Part shown: positions 53,903 to 64,000 of the stretch, in pieces
Layout of the letters: each line of letters starts with the position of its first letter
How positions within the stretch are numbered: position 1 is the first letter of the stretch
NCBI GenBank assembly: GCA_963070105.1
Contig: OY718803.1
Location: forward strand, 707,501-771,500
DNA: 64,000 nucleotides
Source: Litomosoides sigmodontis
Taxonomy: Eukaryota; Nematoda; Chromadorea; Rhabditida; Onchocercidae
Reading direction: 5' to 3'
Notes under the pieces: generated by a model
Seen by the model: only the letters and a program-made list of their open reading frames with translations
What the model was told of the DNA's origin: nothing
The model's database searches: none
Translations under genes and position numbers: made by a program

Positions 53903-54654
53903 GTAACTAAGTGTATTACATTAAAGACAGGCATCTTCTTTTAATACAGTTTTACAGTAATATCGTAACCAGTGAGATGGATTACGGTATAAGGAAAAAA
54001 ATCCAAACAAAAAAAGAAGCAGTAAATGCAAATGCATGAAACAATTCTCCCATACTTAATCATAGCAATCTACACGAATTGCCTATTTCACCTGTCATAA
54101 TGTTACTTTTAAAATTTTAATTCAAGAAAGTATTGAATAATAAATAAAACTTCAAGAAAGGTTTTGAAATTCTTTAAAATGAAAAGCTTAAAAATTTTAC
54201 GTATGGTTTCTATGCAAATTTCATGGCTCATACACGATTCCTAAAGTTTGACGTTAGAGTTTCACTCGAATTCGAAATGATTTAATAAAATCTAAAATAA
54301 AATGAAAATCTTATTGAGCGCTTACATTACTTATTTTACTTTCCTGCAACTTATAATCACTTGAATGAAGCGAAAAAAAAATTTGCAGGAAAAATACGAA
54401 ATATATAGCTTTATTTTATGAAATACTTATGATTATGCCCATGCAAATAAGAAATAAAAAACATTCCAATTGTTACTACTTATGTCACACTTCTATTTCG
54501 TGTATTACTTATTATAAAACTAAGTACTGTGTTTTACTACATGCTACAATTAAAGTTAGGTAAACCAAATTTCAGTTAAAGCACGAGATTCAGTCAAAGT
54601 GTTGAATAAGCACGCTTTATCGTTAATTGTTTTTTTGTTACTGATCATGATTTA
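53903..54654. other. Intergenic upstream of the ZIP gene
   Basis: AT-rich and without a recognised gene. It is presumed to contain the ZIP promoter. It ends where the TTA array begins. Confidence 0.5.
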
Positions 54655-58406
<3,752 letters not shown>

Positions 58407-58470
58407 CAATTGCACAATAAAGAAATGTTTTAAATTTAAATGAAATTTAAAACATTTGCAAGTGCAATTG
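58407..58470. ncRNA. Candidate 64-nt hairpin (unknown structured RNA or miniature inverted repeat)
   Basis: The outer stem is CAATTGCAC (58407-58415) with GTGCAATTG (58462-58470). After an asymmetric internal loop (7 and 4 nt) there is a perfect 15-bp inner stem, AAATGTTTTAAATTT at 58423-58437 with its complement at 58443-58457, and a 5-nt loop. Size and shape resemble a miRNA precursor, but AT-rich inverted repeats of mobile origin look the same. Confidence 0.35.
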
Positions 58471-58675
58471 TTATGAAATAAATTTTGGATTTAAAAAGAA
58501 TAGCAAATAAGAGAAAATGATTTCGTAACTTCACGAGGAATCCACGAAGAGTGAAATTAAATTAATTTGTGCAATAACAAGACACTATCTCGTTTAAATA
58601 TCTCTTCAATACTCAATTCAAATTTAAATGCATTGTTAAAATAAGGACGGTTAACCAATCTATAGTTGATTACAG

Positions 58676-58748
58676 CGACCCTGGCAGGACTTGAACCTAC
58701 AGTCTTCGGATCCGAAGTCCGACGCCTTATCCATTAGGCCACAGGGCC
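58676..58748 (-). tRNA. tRNA-Arg (anticodon UCG)
   Basis: The 73-nt minus-strand sequence folds as a standard cloverleaf. The acceptor GGCCCTG pairs with CAGGGTC (one G-U), with discriminator G. The D arm has TGGCCTAATGGATAAGGC and the T arm has GGTTCAAGTCC. The anticodon loop CTTCGGA carries TCG. There is no intron. The A-box and B-box promoter sequences are intact. Confidence 0.96.
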
Positions 58749-61020
58749 AGCAATTTGATCGGTTTCCGATTCATTCGATTGGTATATTTCAATATAATTT
58801 TTTTTTGATTATTGTGAAAATATTGATTTTTGTTTGAAAGAATGCATTTGCTGTAAAACTTCATCAAAATGTGCATTTCAGAAAAAATTTGAAACAAAAA
58901 TTTAATGCGAAGAAAAATTTGAAAATTGAAATTAGATTCATTATCCATCCAAATTCCTTCCAATCTTTTCAGCATTTGTGTCAATATGGTCACAGATTGG
59001 TCAAAGCCCATTGCTCTCTTTCACTGCATCATTGATCGGTGGCATTGACAAACTTACTGGCACACTTAAAATAACAAATTAATGAGAACAGCAATTAAAT
59101 GAATACTTTAAATTAAATGACCACTGAATGTTTGTTTTTATTTCATTTGCGTATTTGTAAGTAACTACTAATTTAGTAAATGTGACAAAAATATTCAGAT
59201 ATTAAAATATTTACAAACACTGATATTTGCAAGAAGAAGAGATTAGCGTATGCAAATTTTAAAACGTTGCAAAATGTATCATCACGTGTCAACGGTACAC
59301 TTAAGATGATTGTTTTCAAGTTTATTGATTGAACAATTTATTCAACGATCAGAATACTATTTGTCGAAAATTTTACCCATGTTGAGTTTTGTTTTCAACA
59401 AAAATTGTGCACGACATTGCGCTGCTGCCTGCAGTCATACTTTGATGAACCAAACGATTGTCAATTAATTAATTAATGAATTAATTATGGCACAAAAATA
59501 AGGTGAAGTGACCGCCGTACGGAAAACCACGCCATTTTATGTGAAACATAAGATAGTTGGTTTGCAGGTCGATCAAAGTAAGCAAATAAGAGAGGAAAAA
59601 ATGTTGCAGATATGTCGTAATTATTGAAGGAAGAAAAACTCTGATCGTTCCAATCATTCCCTTTCACTTTATTTAGCAAAAATTTCTGCAATTTTTTTTT
59701 TGTTTAATTCAATTCTAATTTTATGTTTTTAAGTCATCACAATGAGTTGAAGAAGTGGAAAATTGATGTTTGCTTGAATTTCACTGCTGCAATAGCACTT
59801 TAATGCTGTAGCAAAAGCTGGCGCAAAGCAGAATTCAAATCAGTCTCATTTGATTTATGCAAAATTTTCTTGCGAAGTGTGAAATTTTGTTTGCTGTAAG
59901 GATCAGTGATGGCACATATATGTGGGATATGTGCGCATCAATAGATGTAGTACAAATAAATGGATATGGTAGACAACTAGATCAATCTAAGTAAATAAAG
60001 ATATGGTATATATACTGTAGGAAATAGGTGCAGCGCAGGCAACTAAAGTGTGCATAGTAATACGTATCTATAAATAAGTGGATATGGTACATCTGGGGGT
60101 AGGTGTAACTGTACGCCACAGTATCGCAGTTGCTAGCATTCTTCCTTTGCGCTGCTGTACGACGACGGCGATACGATTTGCCACTGTCCCGATGGTGAAA
60201 CTGAAACTTTCCCAGGTCGGTCATACATCATACCGGTGAGAAGCCGCTTCTTCCCCCATGCATTTGAAAATTTGATAAAACAAATAAAATAGAAAAAAAA
60301 GTCCTTATCTTGAAATTGCCAGACCACCCGTCGTAACCAAACAACAAATTATTCACTGATCACCTAAAAGATGACATTGACGGGGAAATGAGTTCCCAGG
60401 AAAAATGACTGTTCAAAAATAGCAAATAAATTGAAATTTCATTTTATTGTCATCCGTCCGGCAATGCTCAAATACCGTAGCTGAGAGCGCAACGAATTTT
60501 GAGTTATACGTAAAAAAAGTGCTGCAAGAAATCCGAATTCATCGATTGCAACAACTTTTACTATTTGACGGAAATCTTAATGAAATAAATGTAAATTGAA
60601 ATATGCTGCTTTATATGCTTATTTCATTGAATATCATTTGCTCACTTCTTATGCTTTAACATTTTGTAACTGACAGGAAAATTAGCTTTCCGGAAAAGCT
60701 TTCCGGAGACTTTGAAAATGTGGAATAAATTGAAATCGACGTGTATGATATTGCTTACTCGTAAGCTTATGAAAAGCAAAGAGCGTTTTGGACTAAATTG
60801 GTAGAGGAGGAGAGGTTTTACGATCATCACGTTATGATGTTTACTTAGTTAGTGGAAGTCGTCAAATGACCAAGGAGCTTTTCAACTTTTTTCCATCATT
60901 TTGTGTAAGCATTGCTAGCAGTGATAACGCTAATGCAAAGACTGTTAGTTACAATGTTGTTGGCAGATATCAATTATCAGTATTGGTAATCACTGCGGTA
61001 CACAGTAATAACTGTACGGC
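58749..61020. other. Region between tRNA and second minisatellite
   Basis: AT-rich with no assured gene. It holds one compact less-AT-rich segment at 60.1-60.33 kb that is open on both strands (see the exon candidate). Nothing else was recognised. Confidence 0.45.
60137..60235 (+). CDS. Candidate EGF-like exon (33 codons)
   Basis: Between acceptor TTGCTAG (AG at 60135-60136) and donor CCG|GTGAGA at 60236 a phase-0 frame reads HSSFALLYDDGDTICHCPDG and continues to a Tyr-Ile-Ile-Pro end. The TICHCPDG stretch resembles the fourth and fifth Cys of an EGF module. It lies 1.5 kb upstream of the LamG/EGF gene on the same strand, and the phase would allow joining to its first exon. That exon starts with its own signal peptide, so membership is doubtful. 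The minus strand is also open here. Confidence 0.3.
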
Positions 61021-61380
61021 AATGATGATGATAGTGATGATGGTGATAGTGATGATGATGATAGTGATTGATGATGATAGTGATGATGATGATAGTGATG
61101 ATGATGATAGTGATGACGATGATAGTGATGATGATGATAGTGATGATGATGATAGTGATGATGATGATAGTGATGATGATGATAGTGATGATGATGATAG
61201 TGATGATGATGATAGTGATGATGATGATAGTGATGATGATGATAGTGATGATGATGATAGTGATGATGATGATAGTGATGATGATGATAGTGATGATGAT
61301 GATAGTGATGATGATGATAGTGATGATGATGATAGTGATGATGATGATAGTGATGATGATGATAGTGATGATAGTGATAA
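61021..61380 (+). repeat. Second 15-bp minisatellite, unit GATAGTGATGATGAT, about 20 copies
   Basis: Irregular GAT/AGT repeats pass into regular 15-bp units from about 61069 to 61366. The units translate as DDDDS on the plus strand and HHHHY on the minus strand, but as a repeat by-product. It shares its 15-bp period and (GAT)3 core with the array at 14.1-14.6 kb. Confidence 0.95.
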
Positions 61381-61756
61381 CGATGCACTAGGAAAAATTG
61401 GTAATGACTAAGTGTGCGTGCACATAAAAGCATTCGGCAATGCTTATCTGATCTGTTGACATAAGCGCAAGACGACAAATGCATTTCCAATTTGAAGATT
61501 GTCGCCTCCTTAAACGGACCACTTTTTTTTGCGTGTTCTTCACTTAAGCAATACCGAACAAACCAGTGCTCTCCCTCAACGCGTTGCACTTTCACTTCCC
61601 TCACTTCCTGCAAATTGCTGATTACCTGTTATGTCAACACACTTCTCAGTGTTGCATTTCAAATTAAAATTTATTAATTAACCATTTTACGAGCGCCAAA
61701 AATTTGCCAATTGAATTTCCAATTAATGCAGAGCGGAAATTCAATTACAGAATACT
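61381..61756. other. Region upstream of the LamG gene
   Basis: It includes a minus-strand open stretch of about 70 codons (61390-61613) adjoining the minisatellite, and a Cys-containing plus-strand frame over the same DNA. Neither has a recognised domain. It ends at the acceptor CAATTACAG (AG at 61749-61750). Confidence 0.4.
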
Positions 61757-62255
61757 ATGCTACAGTACAAGCTATTATGCTCAATCATACAGCTGTCATT
61801 GCTCTACGCGCAAAGTGAAATTCCGGCTCAGGCTGTTACGCTATTAGATAGGAAGTCATACGTTGAATACAAATTTATTGAATGGAATTACGAAGGTTTG
61901 TATTTCTCTGACGCAAAAAAGCACGCTTCAAATTGCTAGATAGGTGTAAGAGGTGCACTTTTAAAGAATTCTGCTTTAACTTGAACGAAATTATTGAAAT
62001 TCATTGGAGCATATTTGTTCCTGAGCACTAGCATCACGTAATTTGCATCATCCTAATAAAATTAGCAAATTGGATTTTCTTTCATTTGCAACATTTTTTT
62101 GAAATATGCTTTTTCAAGTTGATGGATCGCAGTTAACCGTACCGATACGCTTTCGTACCCGATCAATCAATGGACGTCTGATGACATTATCGGCGTATGG
62201 AACTAAAGAGAGCATTTTCACTGTGAGTAACTATCATATCACTAACACTTTGCAA

Positions 62256-62290
<35 letters not shown>

Positions 62291-64000
62291 AGCTCCTCGT
62301 TTTAAGATTTGCAATAATGAGAGTTACGTGATAGGCGTAAGGAAATTTTCCTCAAACTAAGCACAAATGATAAATTGCCTTATGCTTATCACTGCAATTT
62401 CATTTCATCACTATCACACTGAATTTATTTTCTACAAAAAATAATAAGACATTTCAGTTTTTCTTGAACAGCAAATTTTTCCGGATGACTAATCTGCGTT
62501 TTTCCAGCTCTCTGCAACTATCAACAATACGGCTATGGTTGTTGATTTGATCGTTGGACAACGGAAAATGATCACGGAAACGACGAAGCATTTATCCGGT
62601 TTGATCACTTATCTTCGATAATTATTTCCTAAGGTTAACAACAGCTTCCTTTTAGGACATCAACTTTAGGCAAAACGCTGGAACGCTTGCAACTTAATGC
62701 CTAATATTTCAGATAAAATTGACGAAAGAGCAAATTTGGCAAGCCTTTGTAAATAACTCAGCCATTCTTGGCACATTCACTTTCAAAATTAAATTCACTT
62801 TCACATAGTGAAAAATGGGAGAATTTTTAGCTGTAAATAATGGAATGGAATATTCGCTATCAATTCAGTTAAATTTGGAAAGGAAGATGCTTAAAATGAT
62901 TTACGGCATGGGAGTGGTAGATTGGCATGAATTTACTGATAGCATAGAAATTGAAAATCGCACTCTGCTCGCTATGACAGTTGGAAGTAGCGGTACGGTT
63001 TCATCTCAACAATTACATTTAAAACTGCTTGAAGGTAATTTCTAGTAAGCTTAGGTCTACCTCATCATCGTTTCTTGCCATCACAATCATTGCCACAGCT
63101 GCCGTCACTCCGCTAATGAGTTTTGAGGAAGTTCAAAACTGTTTACAGTTAGAGTTGTAGAAGGAGTGGATGGTGTAATCGGTTGTGTTGCAATCCTTGG
63201 CTTAACGGTTGGTGATCGTTTTGTGTTTGAATTGGAGGAACGGAGACGTTCTGAAAATGTCAGAGCTAACTGCGCTATGCTTTGTACTTCAAACGAGCAG
63301 TGCAATGAGGTTCTTTTTTTTTTTCTTTAAATTTCATCAAATTCAATCATTTCATCAAATACCTAATTCAACATTTCTACAGCAATGTGACAACGATCGT
63401 TTGCCTATCTCCACGTCTCTGTAAATTTTTGATATAATTACACGTGTGTTACGCACACGTAATGCTATTGAGAGATAATTATATTAACTGATAATTCCTC
63501 CTCCAATCTTTACAATTATTTCAAACATTTTTATGGTAATCTTTTAAACTTCAATAATTTAGTTCTATGTGAGAGATGATAAATTATAGAGAGGGAGGCG
63601 CAAAGTTAAATTAGGTCTTAGTGCTTAATTACTTTTTCTCCTCTACGACAAACATTTTGCTAGCATTAGCGATAAAGGTTTTGCAAAAAGGTCTTCTTCT
63701 CCTCAAATAAAAATTCCAGGGTACGTGCGTTGACCTGTTTCATACAGCTGTATGCAACTGTCGTGGAACTTACCGATCAGGAAAACGTTGTGATAGAGGT
63801 GTTGCTGGCACTATTATTTAGAATTTTCAATTACTTCACGATGACTTTTGAGAAGTTTTGTCATTTATTCACGAAGTGCTAAATTTCTTGCAGCAAAATT
63901 CTAAAAAACAAATTTTTGTTTTTAGCAATGCGAACGTTGAATGTGTCTTGGGATCAATACATTTCCTACAGGATTAGCGATGATGAATCACAGCCAAATA
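61757..64000 (+). CDS. Laminin-G/EGF surface protein, neurexin/Caspr-like, 5' part of gene
   Basis: The ATG at 61757, 7 nt after a likely acceptor, starts a signal peptide (MLQYKLLCSIIQLSLLYA). Exons are 61757-61895, 62119-62222, 62508-62598, 62822-63034, 63149-63309, 63720-63798 and 63926 onward. A laminin-G (LNS) domain follows the signal peptide: LLDRKSYVEYKF, LTVPIRFRTRSINGRLMTLS and the closing GVIGCVAILGL. One canonical six-Cys EGF module is formed across the 63309/63720 junction (CTSNEQCNEGTC, then AVCNCRGTYRSGKRC). A second LamG domain starts at VSWDQYISYRIS and runs off the right edge. Sequons NNT, NRT and NVS suit a secreted or membrane protein. SP-LamG-EGF-LamG is the order seen at the start of alpha-neurexin. 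The 5' end of exon 4 is uncertain: its acceptor GGGAG lacks a pyrimidine tract. Confidence 0.8.
62261..62288 (+). repeat. (CT)14 microsatellite forming a potential 3' splice site
   Basis: Fourteen CT dinucleotides followed by CTTCAG (AG at 62291-62292), in the LamG intron 62223-62507. Used as an acceptor it would add LLVLRFAIMRVT and a stop. Confidence 0.85.

Noticed and set aside
59380..59475. Cys-rich short frame (NCARHCAAACSHT)
   Set aside because: Only about 30 codons; spacing does not fit an EGF or other known module and there is no acceptor in a suitable place.
60866..61411. 181-codon frame ending in a DDDDS repeat
   Set aside because: The non-repeat N-terminal part shows no domain and the rest is the minisatellite; flanking splice and start signals are weak.

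Overview
This 64-kb window is eukaryotic nuclear DNA, almost certainly from a nematode. The evidence is a nematode-type muscle paramyosin (unc-15), small AT-rich introns with TTTCAG-type acceptors, and pyrimidine-plus-AG sites just upstream of start codons where a spliced leader could be added. Gene order also looks nematode-like: a zero-gap NOP10 pair, and a same-strand run of ZIP, NDUFB9 and OSTF1. The high AT content and long introns would suit a clade III (spirurid/filarial) worm, but that is only a guess. No bacterial, viral or complete transposon genes were recognised.

Layout. 185-5985 (minus): 5' part of the paramyosin gene, 8 exons, 317 residues, running off the left edge. 6.1-12.1 kb: intergenic, with (CT)n, (GT)n and a nearly 1-kb pure (TAA)n array. 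12135-27005 (plus): a 7-exon, 584-residue atypical tandem C2 (synaptotagmin-like) protein; its 6-kb first intron holds a 15-bp GAT-rich minisatellite. 30362-33796 (plus): a type II membrane olfactomedin-domain protein related to UNC-122/gliomedin but without collagen repeats. 37175-39757 (plus): fatty acid 2-hydroxylase (fath-1). 41029-42664 (plus): NOP10 followed without a gap by an unrecognised 95-residue membrane protein. 44114-45826 (minus): OSTF1 (SH3 plus ankyrin). 46238-47994 (minus): complex I LYR subunit NDUFB9. 49755-53879 (minus): a ZIP zinc transporter. 54.66-56.24 kb: a 1.6-kb (TTA)n array. 58676-58748 (minus): tRNA-Arg(UCG). 61021-61380: a second 15-bp GAT-rich minisatellite. 61757 to the right edge (plus): a secreted or membrane laminin-G/EGF protein of neurexin/Caspr-like architecture, incomplete.

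The genes do not form one pathway; they are a mix of muscle, neuronal or surface, lipid, mitochondrial and RNA-modification functions. The only functional groupings suggested by arrangement are the NOP10 pair, which looks like an operon with no intergenic gap, and possibly NDUFB9-OSTF1 (411 bp apart). Exon boundaries were worked out by hand from open frame, GT/AG sites, phase and family similarity. All internal phases close except where stated.
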